A stretch of 64,000 nucleotides of DNA, taken from Psychrobacter sp. APC 3281. Its GTDB lineage: Bacteria > Pseudomonadota > Gammaproteobacteria > Pseudomonadales > Moraxellaceae. The translations under genes and the position numbers were made by a program. Positions within the stretch are counted from its first letter, which is position 1. Each line of letters starts with the position of its first letter. The notes below the pieces were generated by a model, which did not search any database, was not told the DNA's origin, and saw nothing but the letters and a program-made list of their open reading frames with translations. The stretch is from positions 1-64,000 of the forward strand of contig NZ_JASDCS010000011.1 of NCBI RefSeq assembly GCF_030407815.1, in the 5' to 3' direction. Shown one piece after another: positions 18,988 to 28,095 of this stretch.

Positions 18988-21744
18988 TCAAAAATACATT
19001 ACGCTATTATGCTCTTTCTGAACGGTAAGACTGGCTAATAGCGCTGCCTTTAATGCTTCAAGTCTATCAGGTGATAGTGGCTTATCGTTTTGATCACTGA
19101 TATAAAACATATCCTCAGCACGCTCACCTAGAGTAGTAATACGCGCAGCATGTACTTCGATTTGCTCTTGCAAAAACACTTGCCCAACTCGCGCCAATAG
19201 CCCTGGCTGATCAAGCGTTTCTAAGCTCAAGATGTGCTGATCTGATGCTTCATTGAATTCGAAGTTAATCACCGTTTTTACTTCAAAGTGTTTTAACTGA
19301 CGCGGCATACGCTTGTTCGTCAGTTTAAGTACGGTAGGGTCTTTGAACGAGTCAATTAAGCGTTGTTTTAGCTCTTGTTGACTGTCTTCATCAACCAGCA
19401 ATGTGCCACTAGGATCTAGCAAGACATAAGAATCCAAAGCAAAGTCTCGGGTCGCTGTGATAATGCGTGCATCTAAAACATCAAGATTCATCTGATCAAA
19501 TACTGCCATGGTAACGGCAAATAGGTTCATCTGATCTTGGGTATAAACAAATACCTGTACTGCATCAAGTGCCAATTCGCGATGTTCACGCAAAACGACC
19601 AACGGTGGACTATCAGCATTAGAAGCAAGCCCAATCGGTGGGTGATTCAAAATAGCTTCGGTATGCCATAAGATATCTTCTGCAATCTCTCGCAAGAAAT
19701 ACTCATCGCCCAAGTCGTCCCACAGACGCAATACTTCATCGCGGTTCATATGTTGGTTATTGACATTATCTAGCATCGTCAACGCTTGCTTACGTGTGGC
19801 ACTAATCATATCTTGACGATTAGTGGGCGCATCGATATCAGCGCGCAAGATGCGCCGAGTTTGTGAGTATAGCTGTTTCATGAGGGTTGCCCGCCAGCTG
19901 TTCCATAGCTGTGGGTTGGTCGCATTCATATCAGCCACCGTCAGTACATACAGATGGTTTAGATGAGTCACATTACCGATGAGATCAGAGAAAATAGTCA
20001 CCACTTCAGGGTCTGAGATATCTTTTTTCTGTGCAGTAATCGACATAAGAAGGTGATAGCGCGTGAGCCAGCCTACTAAGTTCGCATCAGCCAAGCTCAT
20101 ACCATGCGATAAGCAAAACTCAATCGATTCTGTTTGACCAAGCTCACTATGGTCACCGCCACGGCCTTTAGCAATATCATGGAACATCGCTGCCAGTACC
20201 AAAATCTCTTTACGCTCGATACGCTGAAAGATAGAGCTGACCAGTGGAAACTCTTCGTGAAAGGTCGGATCTGTAAATCGGTGCAAAATTCTAATCAAAA
20301 ATAAGGTATGCGCATCTACCGTATAACGATGGAACAAGTCATATTGCATGAGGCCAGTGACTTGCGCAAAAGCAGGAATGTAGTTACCCAATACTCCATA
20401 GCGATTCATGGTACGTAGACGATGGAATAGGTAGTTTTGTTCTTTTAGATTCGATAAAAACAACGCTTTGTGAGTAGGGTTGTCTCTATATATCTGATCG
20501 ATGCCTCGTGCGGCAATTTTGAGTGCGCGCAGGGTATGGGTGCGAACTTTATCGATGCCATGCTGACCCATCAATAAGAACATCTCTAAGATAGAATCTG
20601 GGTGCTGTGCAAAAACTCGATGATGCGCAATGGCAATCTGGTTGCCAATACGGTTGAATCGCGCATTTATAGGCTGTTTTTTTGGACGTTCATCGTCAGG
20701 CAGCTGCGGCTCTATGATCGTTTCATAATAATGATTGGTCAGCATCTCAGACAGTGTTGATATCTGCATCGCACAGCGATAATAGTCACGCATAAACCGT
20801 TCGACCGCAGCATTAGGCTGGTCATCAGGCTGGGTCTCGTAGCCCATTAGCTGAGCAATCTCACGCTGATAATCAAACAACAGCTTGTTTTCATTACGGC
20901 CAGTCAGTACATGTAAGTAATGTCGAATTTGCCATAGATACCCTTCGGCAAAGCTTAACTCATCAAATTCTTTTTCGGTCAAAAAGTTCTGTTGCACCAA
21001 ATCATATAGCTTGCTCACGCGAAAATAACGCTTGGTGACCCAGCCGATGATATGGATATCACGTAGCCCGCCTGGTGCTGTTTTGATATTGGGTTCAAGG
21101 TTGTATTCGGTGGCATTGTGCTGCAAATAACGCGCTTTGGATTCTTCCATTTTTACATCAAAAAAGGCGCGAGGAGACCACTGTTTGTTGACGATTTGAG
21201 CAGGCATGTCTTGCAATGTTTCGTTGCCGATTAGGAGTCGAGCCTCTAGCTGAGCACTGGCAATCGTATGGTCAAGCGCAGCCTCTAGCGCATCATTGAC
21301 ACTACGTACAGAAAGTGCAGGCTCTAGTCCTATATCCCATAGTAGAGCGACCAGTTTGTCGATTTTACTACTGGCATCAGCACCTATTTCACCAGGAGAC
21401 AGTAGCAAAATATCGATGTCTGAATAGAGCGATAGCTCACCGCGCCCGTAGCCACCAGTCGCAAAAAATGCCAAATCAGTCTTATCTAACTCAAACCATT
21501 TAAACAACGCAATCAATAGGCTGTCGATAGCGCAAGCACGTGCTGCAACCAGTTGGCGAATATTAGTACCACGTTCTAGTGAGCGGCTGATATCGTCGTT
21601 GATCTGAGCCAACCATTCAGGAATGCCAAGTAGGTTTTTGTCTGTCACATTTTTGGCTGACAGTGGGGATGAGTCTGTCGCCACCTCACTTGGTAGTATC
21701 GGTAAAGGCGTCAAATCAACAGAGGCGATATCACAATTAAACAT
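18988..21744 (-). CDS. glnD: bifunctional uridylyltransferase / uridylyl-removing enzyme
   Basis: A 918-residue glutamine sensor that uridylylates PII proteins when glutamine is low and removes UMP when it is high. The nucleotidyltransferase core has ATGGYGRGELSLYSDID near residues 92-108. The HD domain has FHDIAKGRGGDHSELG near 510-525. Two ACT domains close the protein (from about 715, and from about 830 with LETLDQPGLLARVGQVF). Length matches the family. The start is the ATG at 21744 after a weak GGAT ribosome site. It lies about 240 bases downstream of map, separated by the map terminator. Confidence 0.96.
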   Translation of the reverse strand: MFNCDIASVDLTPLPILPSEVATDSSPLSAKNVTDKNLLGIPEWLAQINDDISRSLERGTNIRQLVAARACAIDSLLIALFKWFELDKTDLAFFATGGYGRGELSLYSDIDILLLSPGEIGADASSKIDKLVALLWDIGLEPALSVRSVNDALEAALDHTIASAQLEARLLIGNETLQDMPAQIVNKQWSPRAFFDVKMEESKARYLQHNATEYNLEPNIKTAPGGLRDIHIIGWVTKRYFRVSKLYDLVQQNFLTEKEFDELSFAEGYLWQIRHYLHVLTGRNENKLLFDYQREIAQLMGYETQPDDQPNAAVERFMRDYYRCAMQISTLSEMLTNHYYETIIEPQLPDDERPKKQPINARFNRIGNQIAIAHHRVFAQHPDSILEMFLLMGQHGIDKVRTHTLRALKIAARGIDQIYRDNPTHKALFLSNLKEQNYLFHRLRTMNRYGVLGNYIPAFAQVTGLMQYDLFHRYTVDAHTLFLIRILHRFTDPTFHEEFPLVSSIFQRIERKEILVLAAMFHDIAKGRGGDHSELGQTESIEFCLSHGMSLADANLVGWLTRYHLLMSITAQKKDISDPEVVTIFSDLIGNVTHLNHLYVLTVADMNATNPQLWNSWRATLMKQLYSQTRRILRADIDAPTNRQDMISATRKQALTMLDNVNNQHMNRDEVLRLWDDLGDEYFLREIAEDILWHTEAILNHPPIGLASNADSPPLVVLREHRELALDAVQVFVYTQDQMNLFAVTMAVFDQMNLDVLDARIITATRDFALDSYVLLDPSGTLLVDEDSQQELKQRLIDSFKDPTVLKLTNKRMPRQLKHFEVKTVINFEFNEASDQHILSLETLDQPGLLARVGQVFLQEQIEVHAARITTLGERAEDMFYISDQNDKPLSPDRLEALKAALLASLTVQKEHNSVMYF

Positions 21745-21950
21745 GAGTGTTATCCAGTTAAGAGTTTAGAAATAGAACGTTTGAGCTGAGCGCTATTGGG
21801 CATCTAATGTGCTGATGGCTAATAAAAGTCACGAATAGCAACTATTAATAAAGATGCTGCTAAATATATTAATAGAAGTTATTAGGTGATCTGAGTATAA
21901 AGACAAAGCGCCTATAAGCACAATACTCAATATGCCCTAATTAAAGACCA

Positions 21951-21977
21951 AAAAAAAGACCGCCTAAGCGATCTTTG
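21951..21977 (-). terminator. intrinsic terminator of map
   Basis: On the minus strand AAAGATCGC pairs with GCGGTCTTT (one wobble) across a four-base loop and is followed by T's, just past the map stop. Confidence 0.85.
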
Positions 21978-21983
21978 ATTGTA

Positions 21984-22778
21984 CTACTGCGTCAAAAAAC
22001 TTAAATCTTCTTCGGGGCGAGTGGTAAATACCTCACAACCATTGTCTGTTACGACCATGGTGTGCTCCCATTGAGCAGACAATTTGCGGTCTTTAGTAAT
22101 CGCTGTCCACTCATCAGGCAAGATCTTAGTTTGCCACGTGCCTTGGTTAATCATAGGCTCGATGGTAAACGTCATACCTGTTTTTAGCTCAAAGCCAGTG
22201 CCTTTTTTGCCATAGTGCATGACTTGTGGCTCGTGGTGGAATTCATCACTGATACCATGACCACAGAACTCGCGAACGATACTGAAGCGCTCAGGCTCGA
22301 CAACGGCCTGAATAGCAGCGCCGACATCACCGAGACGAGCACCGTTTTTGACCACGCTCATACCCGCATAAAGAGCATCTTGTGCCACTTTGCAAATACG
22401 CTGTGCCATGATAGAGCCGTTACCGACAATCCACATTTTTGAGGTGTCGCCATAGTAACCGTCTTTAATGACAGTCACGTCGATATTGATAATATCGCCA
22501 TCTTTTAGCAGCTTGCTTTCAGTTGGGATACCGTGACAGACAACATGGTTGACTGAGGTACAGATAGATTTTGGAAAACCATTATAGTTAAGTGGGGCAG
22601 GGATAGCCTGTTGCACATTAACAATATAGTCATGGGCGATCTGATTGAGTGCTTCGGTACTGACGCCCACTTTGACATGCTCGTCGAGCATGACAAGGAC
22701 ATCACTAGCGAGTTTACCGGCCACACGCATTTTTTCTATGGCTTCTGGAGACTGGATAAGGGATTTTTTAGTCATCAT
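21984..22778 (-). CDS. map: type I methionine aminopeptidase
   Basis: A 264-residue enzyme that removes the N-terminal Met from new proteins. The substrate His lies in SVNHVVCHGIP near residues 75-88. The first metal Asp is in INIDVTV, the second in YGDTSKMW. The metal His is in CGHGIS near 168-173 and the two Glu are in FTIEPM and WEHTMVV. Length matches E. coli. Two adjacent ATGs (22778, 22775) are equally possible. An extended -10 lies about 40 bases upstream. It is monocistronic with its own terminator. Confidence 0.96.
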   Translation of the reverse strand: MMTKKSLIQSPEAIEKMRVAGKLASDVLVMLDEHVKVGVSTEALNQIAHDYIVNVQQAIPAPLNYNGFPKSICTSVNHVVCHGIPTESKLLKDGDIINIDVTVIKDGYYGDTSKMWIVGNGSIMAQRICKVAQDALYAGMSVVKNGARLGDVGAAIQAVVEPERFSIVREFCGHGISDEFHHEPQVMHYGKKGTGFELKTGMTFTIEPMINQGTWQTKILPDEWTAITKDRKLSAQWEHTMVVTDNGCEVFTTRPEEDLSFLTQ

Positions 22779-22813
22779 CGTATATCTTATAATTATGGGT
22801 TCGTTGTGGATAG

Positions 22814-22822
22814 ATTATACCA
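22814..22822 (-). promoter_or_regulatory. extended -10 promoter of map
   Basis: The minus strand reads TGGTATAAT, a perfect -10 hexamer with the TGn extension, about 36 bases before the map ATG. No good -35 is seen, which fits an extended -10 promoter. Confidence 0.5.
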
Positions 22823-22919
22823 TAAACGTACTAGTGACACTTTTACGTTAAGTGATAGTGAACCTATCATTATCATTGATAATAATTGCTTTACAGCACG
22901 GTGAGAGCTTATATGACTC

Positions 22920-22934
22920 ATTAGTCAGACTAAT
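22920..22934. promoter_or_regulatory. palindrome upstream of the lipase, possible operator
   Basis: ATTAGTC, one central base, then GACTAAT is a perfect 15-base palindrome about 140 bases before the lipase start. It overlaps a second dyad (TGACT, four bases, AGTCA). Further upstream TGATAG and CTATCA pair around five bases (22854-22870), and ATTATC and GATAAT pair around ATT (22869-22883). No regulator can be named. Confidence 0.35.
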
Positions 22935-23073
22935 ATATTCATATTTTGACAAATTAGTTGAATGTTGCAGAATATATAAGTAATGTAATTTTGCCTGCTA
23001 ACGGAATTAGCAGCAATTTTTACTGTAGTTGTGCAGTAAAAATAACCAAATCAATGATAACAAGGATGTTGTT

Positions 23074-24150
23074 ATGACGCTTTCTTTGTACATTCGTGCA
23101 GCTCTCACACCAAAGACATTGTTACCAATACTAGGTTCAATCAGTGCTGGTGTGCTTCTAATGACCATGCAAACCACTTCTGCTCAAGCTGCAGGACAAT
23201 ACTATAATTGTGCCAATGCTAACGGTTGCAAGTTGGTGGACAGTAAATACTTCACTTCTAGTTACACTGAAACTCAATATCCAGTCGTCTTGGCACATGG
23301 GCTTGGCGGCTTCACAACGCTATTTGGAGTCATTGATTATTTTAACGGGATTCCAGAAGACTTGATGAAAGGTGGCTCCGAGGTATATACCACCAAAACA
23401 TCAGCGGTCAATAATAGCGAAGTGCGAGGTGAGCAACTGCTACAACAGGTCAAGACCATTGCCGCCATTTCAGGCGAATCTAAAGTCAACTTATTTGGAC
23501 ACAGTCAGGGCGGTATAGATATCCGTTATGTCGCTGGCGTCGCGCCAAAGTACGTGGCTTCAGTAACTGCGGTATCAAGCCCAGAGCAAGGATCAAAAAC
23601 CGCTGATTTTGTTAAAAATGTCCTTGAGCCAAATAATACTTCTGGACAGCCATCTAATGTCACCACCCAGCTAGTATCAGGCGTGTTTAATCTGATTGGT
23701 GGCTTTACAGATATTGGTTCTGGTATCAGTTTCAATCAAATTCAACAACAAGATGGCTGGCAAGCGCTCGTGGCTCTATCGACCGATGGTGCTGCTAAGT
23801 TCAATGCCAAATTTCCTGCAGCAATGCCAAAAAACTATTGTGGTCAACCGACTAGTACGGCGGTCAATGGCATCAAGTACTATTCGTTTAGCGGCGTCGG
23901 GCAAATAACGAGCGCACTTGATCCTAGCGATTACCTATTAGCCGCAACGGGCGTACCGTTTGCAGGGGAGTCTAATGATGGATTGGTATCTGCTTGCTCA
24001 AGTCGTCTTGGCTATGTGATTCGTGATAATTATAGAATGAACCATTTGGATTCCGCTGATCAAGTCTTGGGTCTGACGGCATGGGGAGAGTCTGAGCCAA
24101 AATCTATCTATCGTACTCAGGTAAACCGTCTGAAAAACGCCAACCTATAA
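23074..24150 (+). CDS. secreted triacylglycerol lipase, family I.1-like
   Basis: A 358-residue secreted lipase. A signal peptide of about 40 residues ends in AQA. The oxyanion loop is in VVLAHGLGGF. The catalytic Ser is in GHSQGG, the Asp in SNDGLVSACSSRLG, and the His in RMNHLDSADQ. The two Cys in KNYCGQP and VSACSS match the conserved disulfide of Pseudomonas-type lipases. I took the ATG at 23074, which has AAGGA 7 bases upstream; the longer frame starts with an unsupported TTG. Its foldase gene follows after 56 bases. Export is expected through Sec and then type II secretion, whose genes are not in this window. Confidence 0.93.
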   Translation: MTLSLYIRAALTPKTLLPILGSISAGVLLMTMQTTSAQAAGQYYNCANANGCKLVDSKYFTSSYTETQYPVVLAHGLGGFTTLFGVIDYFNGIPEDLMKGGSEVYTTKTSAVNNSEVRGEQLLQQVKTIAAISGESKVNLFGHSQGGIDIRYVAGVAPKYVASVTAVSSPEQGSKTADFVKNVLEPNNTSGQPSNVTTQLVSGVFNLIGGFTDIGSGISFNQIQQQDGWQALVALSTDGAAKFNAKFPAAMPKNYCGQPTSTAVNGIKYYSFSGVGQITSALDPSDYLLAATGVPFAGESNDGLVSACSSRLGYVIRDNYRMNHLDSADQVLGLTAWGESEPKSIYRTQVNRLKNANL

Positions 24151-24206
24151 GCCGAAATGCAAAATAATGCAAAACAAGAATGCTCATTAATTGAGAAATA
24201 TCGTTT

Positions 24207-25313
24207 ATGTCGAATAACCGCCGTCCAACCTATGCAACAATTGCTATCATCGCCGTGGTTATCATTGCCACAGCGGCGGTTATTTTGTGGTTCAAGCCTA
24301 GTAACGATGTAAATTCAACTTCAACCAAACCGTCGGTCTCTGATAATGAGACTAACGAGTCAGTGACAACTGAGCTGGCTGCGGGACAAGTCGTGAAAGC
24401 GACAATGACACCCAGCCAGTCTCAATTTGTCACAGGATTAGAAAATTTACCACGCTCATTAAAGGGCACCCAAATTGATGGTGAAATCATTATCGATGAA
24501 AATAAACAGTTGGTCGTCACTGAAGGTCTGCGGCGTTTGTTTGATTATTTTTTATCCGCCCTAGGTGAGGAAGAAGATGCGGTTATATTTGCCCGTGTGG
24601 AGAGTTATATTCGCCATCACACACCAGAGCCTGCCGCTAGCCAAGCGGTCACTATTTTTAATCAATATGTTGCTTATCTTAAAGCACTTCCTGAGATAGA
24701 AAAGCGCTATGGTAATCTGCAATTACAGGCAACCAAAAGTGGCGAGCTGGATTTGAACGCAGTTGCCCAGCAAAAACAAGATATCGCTAATCTACGTCAG
24801 CAGTACTTTGATAAGCAAACCATCACAGCATTTTTTGGTGCAGAGGATGACTACGATAACTATAGTATAGAGATGGTCAGAATTGACCAAAACAAGCAGA
24901 TGTCTGACGTACAAAAACAAGCTGCCCGTCAGGACTATATCAGTCGATTGCCAGATAATGCTACTAAAGCCAATATCATGCAACAGGCCAATATTAGCGA
25001 GTTGATGACTCGCACTGAACAGATGAAAGCTCGTGGTGCAACGCCTGAGGAGTTATATAATATGCGCCGAGAGCTAGTAGGCGCACCAGCAGCAGAAAGA
25101 CTGGCACAAATAGATCAAGAAGACGCGAATTTTGACCAACGCTTCACCCAGTATGAAACTCAAAAAAATCGCTTATTAAGTCAAGGTGTCGATGCCGCCC
25201 AAGCGCAAATTCAAATCAATCAGCTTGAACAGCAACTATTTAATGACACTGAGCGTAAGCGTCTAGATGGTTATGCGGCATTGCAACGACAGCAAGCTGT
25301 CAATACTCCATGA
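24207..25313 (+). CDS. lifO: lipase-specific foldase (lipase chaperone)
   Basis: A 368-residue steric chaperone anchored in the inner membrane, which folds the lipase in the periplasm before secretion. One N-terminal helix (residues 10-29) is the anchor, then a low-complexity Ser/Thr/Asn linker to about 65. The family signature RRLFDYFLSALGE is at residues 109-121. The remainder is helical and Gln/Glu-rich (residues 145-365), as expected for the clamp around the lipase. Length is close to the Pseudomonas foldase. It is in an operon with the lipase 56 bases upstream. Confidence 0.93.
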   Translation: MSNNRRPTYATIAIIAVVIIATAAVILWFKPSNDVNSTSTKPSVSDNETNESVTTELAAGQVVKATMTPSQSQFVTGLENLPRSLKGTQIDGEIIIDENKQLVVTEGLRRLFDYFLSALGEEEDAVIFARVESYIRHHTPEPAASQAVTIFNQYVAYLKALPEIEKRYGNLQLQATKSGELDLNAVAQQKQDIANLRQQYFDKQTITAFFGAEDDYDNYSIEMVRIDQNKQMSDVQKQAARQDYISRLPDNATKANIMQQANISELMTRTEQMKARGATPEELYNMRRELVGAPAAERLAQIDQEDANFDQRFTQYETQKNRLLSQGVDAAQAQIQINQLEQQLFNDTERKRLDGYAALQRQQAVNTP

Positions 25314-25682
25314 TTACCGTCACTAGCTACCGTTAATAGTTGTCGTCAATAACCATTAATAACCATCGTTGATACGGATGGATATAGTTAGCAGATGGTA
25401 GTTAGCAGCTCATTTAGCTACTGGCAAGAGCAAGTAGCTAGATATTTGCAAAGTAGTACAAAATGCATTCTGAATAACTACCCAGTTTATGATGACACCT
25501 CTCTGTGAGTCATGCACAATATTGTCATTGTTTAGAGCATTAAATAAAACAATAAATGAATCATAATAAATCTGAGCTTTTACTATGTCTATTAGAGCTT
25601 ATAGTTTGTCTGTTAGCGCTGATGGCTCATGCAGATAGTGTGTTTAGTAAAAGTATCGGATGCAATAAAGCGAGGAGTTGAT
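25314..25682. other. intergenic region, no gene seen
   Basis: About 370 bases. It contains a hairpin TAGCTACT ... AGTAGCTA near 25420-25441 without a T-run, which could mark the 3' end of the lipase operon mRNA, and several GTTAATA/CAATAACCATTAATAACC-like AT-rich repeats. The META-protein ribosome site lies at its end. Confidence 0.45.
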
Positions 25683-26168
25683 ATGAAAAACATGAGTAAA
25701 GTAATGATGGTCGCGACGTTGGCGGTTGGTACGTTTGCTGCGGGTTGCCAGACGACGAGTTTACCTGCGCCAGTCAGTCAGCCAATCACTGCAGATATCT
25801 TGCAAGCGCACAACTGGCAGCTCGTTGATGCCAAACGTAGCAATGGTGATGAAGTAACGCAGCTGTTTTTTGACCCAGCCAAGCCGTTAACGTTAAATTT
25901 TATGAATGATAACGGTAGAGATTACGTGGCATTTATGAATACCTGTAATAACATGGGCGCTGGATACAGTGTCGAAAACGGTGAAGTCGAGATTAAAAGC
26001 GGCATCAGTACTATGATGGCATGTCCTGAACCGCAAGCCAGCTTTGATACTGCTGCATTAGCCACTGTAAAAGGTAAATATAGCCTTAGTAAGAATGCCA
26101 ACAATGTGCCTATTTTGACAATCAAAAATGATGATCAAGTTGCTTATTTTAAAGCCGTTACAAAATAG
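25683..26168 (+). CDS. META-domain lipoprotein (HslJ-like)
   Basis: A 161-residue lipoprotein. The lipobox FAAGC gives lipidation at about residue 20. The rest is a META domain: LQAHNWQLVDAKRSNG, a central CNNMGAGYSV strand, ISTMMACPEPQASFD, and a last strand ending DDQVAYFKAV. HslJ-type domains are linked to heat shock and novobiocin resistance, but the molecular role is unknown. The ATG at 25683 has AGGAG 7 bases upstream; the longer frame from 25629 has none. A terminator follows. Confidence 0.85.
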   Translation: MKNMSKVMMVATLAVGTFAAGCQTTSLPAPVSQPITADILQAHNWQLVDAKRSNGDEVTQLFFDPAKPLTLNFMNDNGRDYVAFMNTCNNMGAGYSVENGEVEIKSGISTMMACPEPQASFDTAALATVKGKYSLSKNANNVPILTIKNDDQVAYFKAVTK

Positions 26169-26280
26169 CTTAATGATTGAGTAAACAATTTGACTGGTTC
26201 GTGAGTTTAAACAATTAAAATTATTTGTCTAAAACTACTCGTTTAAAATTGCTCATTTAAAGCTACTCTTCTTGAAACGC

Positions 26281-26313
26281 AAAATGCCTCGCTATCAAGT
26301 GGGGCATTTTTTT
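26281..26313 (+). terminator. intrinsic terminator of the META lipoprotein
   Basis: AAAATGCCTC pairs with GGGGCATTTT (with wobbles) across a loop of about nine bases, followed by T's. Confidence 0.85.
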
Positions 26314-26472
26314 ATCCAAAGTTTGACTCAGTTTAGGCTACACTAGAGCAATAACCCTATAATACCTTTGATATCGTAAGATACTAGCTATGGCGTTGAG
26401 TCGGCAACAGTGACGATAGTTTTTTAATTATTCACAATACTTTTATCATTAGGATCTATTGGATACCACGCT

Positions 26473-27444
26473 ATGTTTGAAACCATAAAAGTCATTACTA
26501 CGATAGCTATAGTTACCGTCCTCACTGGCTGTCAGACATTACCTAATAGCTCAATAAAAAAGCCAATCAGTACAGTTGAGACCAGTCCGCTGACTGCACG
26601 TATGCCAGTGATTGATCGCCGAGGATACATTGCCTACATAGAAGAGCAGGGCGCAGGTACGGCAAAAGTATCGTCACTCTATAGTATCCGTCCTGACGGT
26701 AGCGATCGTCAGTTAATCGATCAGCTTAATGGCTATATCTATGCGCCAGCGTGGTCGGCAGACGGACAACTGCTTGCCTATAGCAAACAAGCCCCGCGTG
26801 AGCATCCTAAAATTTATATTTATGATCGTAGTAGCAATACGCGCAATCTAGTGGTAAATGCTGAAGGCAGCAATATGTCAGCGTCATTTTCACCCGATGG
26901 TCAAGATTTGCTCTATAGCTCTACTGTCGGTGGTAATGCTGATATCTATAAGATGCGTCTGAGTGATGGTCATACTCAGCAGTTAACGACTCTGCCGAGT
27001 ACAGAGGTACAGCCCAGTTATGCTGCCGATGGCAAAAGCTTTGTCTATACCAGTGATAAAGTCCGTGCTGGACGGCCCCGTATTTATCGTTATGACTTCG
27101 CTACGGGCAATGCGACACCTGTGTCAACAAATGGGTATGTGGCCAGCCCTCAGCTTAGCTTAGATGGTCAGCGTATGGCCTACTTAAATGGTCGCAAGGC
27201 GGCTGTCATGACCTTGACGACTGGACAAGTGGTTAACTTAGCAGAAACAGGGCTTGATGAGCCTGCACGTCTATCTCCCTCTGGCAATTATGCCATCTAT
27301 CCAACTCGCCGCTTGAATGTGGGCGGGCAAGCAGCAGGCCAAAATGGTGGTAGCCTGGTTATACATTCGCTGTCAGGCAATACCAGCTATGCTATTAGCG
27401 GCCAAAATGATGGAGTAGTTCGCTCACCGATATGGGGTCGTTAA
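26473..27444 (+). CDS. TolB-like beta-propeller lipoprotein
   Basis: A 323-residue protein. A signal peptide ends in the lipobox LTGC near residue 20. Repeated PD40/WD40-like blades follow: SIRPDGSDRQLI, APAWSADGQLLAYSK, SASFSPDGQDLLYSS, QPSYAADGKSFVYTS and SPQLSLDGQRMAYLN, each about 42 residues apart. It lacks the TolB N-terminal domain and is not near tolA, pal or tolQR, so it is a paralogue rather than TolB itself. A TATAAT lies at 26359-26364. It is followed by the DUF2256 genes in the same direction. Confidence 0.82.
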   Translation: MFETIKVITTIAIVTVLTGCQTLPNSSIKKPISTVETSPLTARMPVIDRRGYIAYIEEQGAGTAKVSSLYSIRPDGSDRQLIDQLNGYIYAPAWSADGQLLAYSKQAPREHPKIYIYDRSSNTRNLVVNAEGSNMSASFSPDGQDLLYSSTVGGNADIYKMRLSDGHTQQLTTLPSTEVQPSYAADGKSFVYTSDKVRAGRPRIYRYDFATGNATPVSTNGYVASPQLSLDGQRMAYLNGRKAAVMTLTTGQVVNLAETGLDEPARLSPSGNYAIYPTRRLNVGGQAAGQNGGSLVIHSLSGNTSYAISGQNDGVVRSPIWGR

Positions 27445-27512
27445 TGTATTAAACGCATATTGAAATTCTAATATTTAATTCAAAAGTAAGATAAGTCTGA
27501 GGATAAAAACGT

Positions 27513-27683
27513 ATGGCGCACAAAAAAAAGAACGTCCGCAAAAAACTCTGCCCTGTCTGCGAGCGCGAGTTTAGCTGGACTAAGAAGCTCGATAAAAACT
27601 GGGAGAGCATGGTCTATTGCTCCGACCAATGTCGCCGTGTTAAAAAGTACGAAGGACTGGATCATCAAAAAGAAGATAAGTAG
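27513..27683 (+). CDS. DUF2256 zinc-ribbon-like small protein, copy 1
   Basis: A 56-residue protein, MAHKKKNVRKKLCPVCERE and so on. The pattern is CPVC, then SWTKKLDKNW, then YCSDQC, a four-Cys metal knot in a very basic protein. DUF2256 proteins are small and uncharacterised and often lie beside photolyase or cryptochrome-like genes; none is adjacent here. The start ATG lies 68 bases after the TolB-like gene. The C-terminal tail is acidic (GLDHQKEDK). Confidence 0.85.
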   Translation: MAHKKKNVRKKLCPVCEREFSWTKKLDKNWESMVYCSDQCRRVKKYEGLDHQKEDK

Positions 27684-27734
27684 GCAGTGAACATTAACCA
27701 TAGATATTAGATATACGGCACAAGGGGGCAGCTC

Positions 27735-27881
27735 ATGGCACATAAAAAAGTAAATCTACCGCAAAAAACCTGCTCTGTCTGCCAGCGCCCATTTACGTGG
27801 CGTAAGAAGTGGGAAAAGGACTGGGTTCAGGTGATTTATTGTTCGGAGCGGTGTCGGCGGAGTAAAGGGAAAAGTGATTAA
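27735..27881 (+). CDS. DUF2256 zinc-ribbon-like small protein, copy 2
   Basis: A 48-residue paralogue of the preceding gene, with [15 protein letters not shown] and YCSERC. It keeps the FTWRKKW core more closely than copy 1. A good ribosome site (AAGGGGG) lies 6 bases before the ATG. It is 51 bases downstream of copy 1, so the two form a tandem duplicate pair. Confidence 0.86.
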   Translation: MAHKKVNLPQKTCSVCQRPFTWRKKWEKDWVQVIYCSERCRRSKGKSD

Positions 27882-28095
27882 CATTAAGAGCTTACGAATA
27901 AACCACTAATTAGACAATCATATTAATGAAATATGAGCTTTAACTTTTGGTAAAAGTTTTGTATATTATTATATGTCATATATTGAATATTATATGATTT
28001 TGCGTTATAGGTTCTTTTTATATATCCGATATAACTTACTGCATTACGAGGAACTTATAATTTATGTCAGTAAAATAAATACAAGGATGTTTATT

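Noticed and set aside
22861-22885. Fur box upstream of the lipase
   Set aside because: The hexamers are arranged ATTATC-ATT-GATAAT rather than in the order of the Fur consensus.
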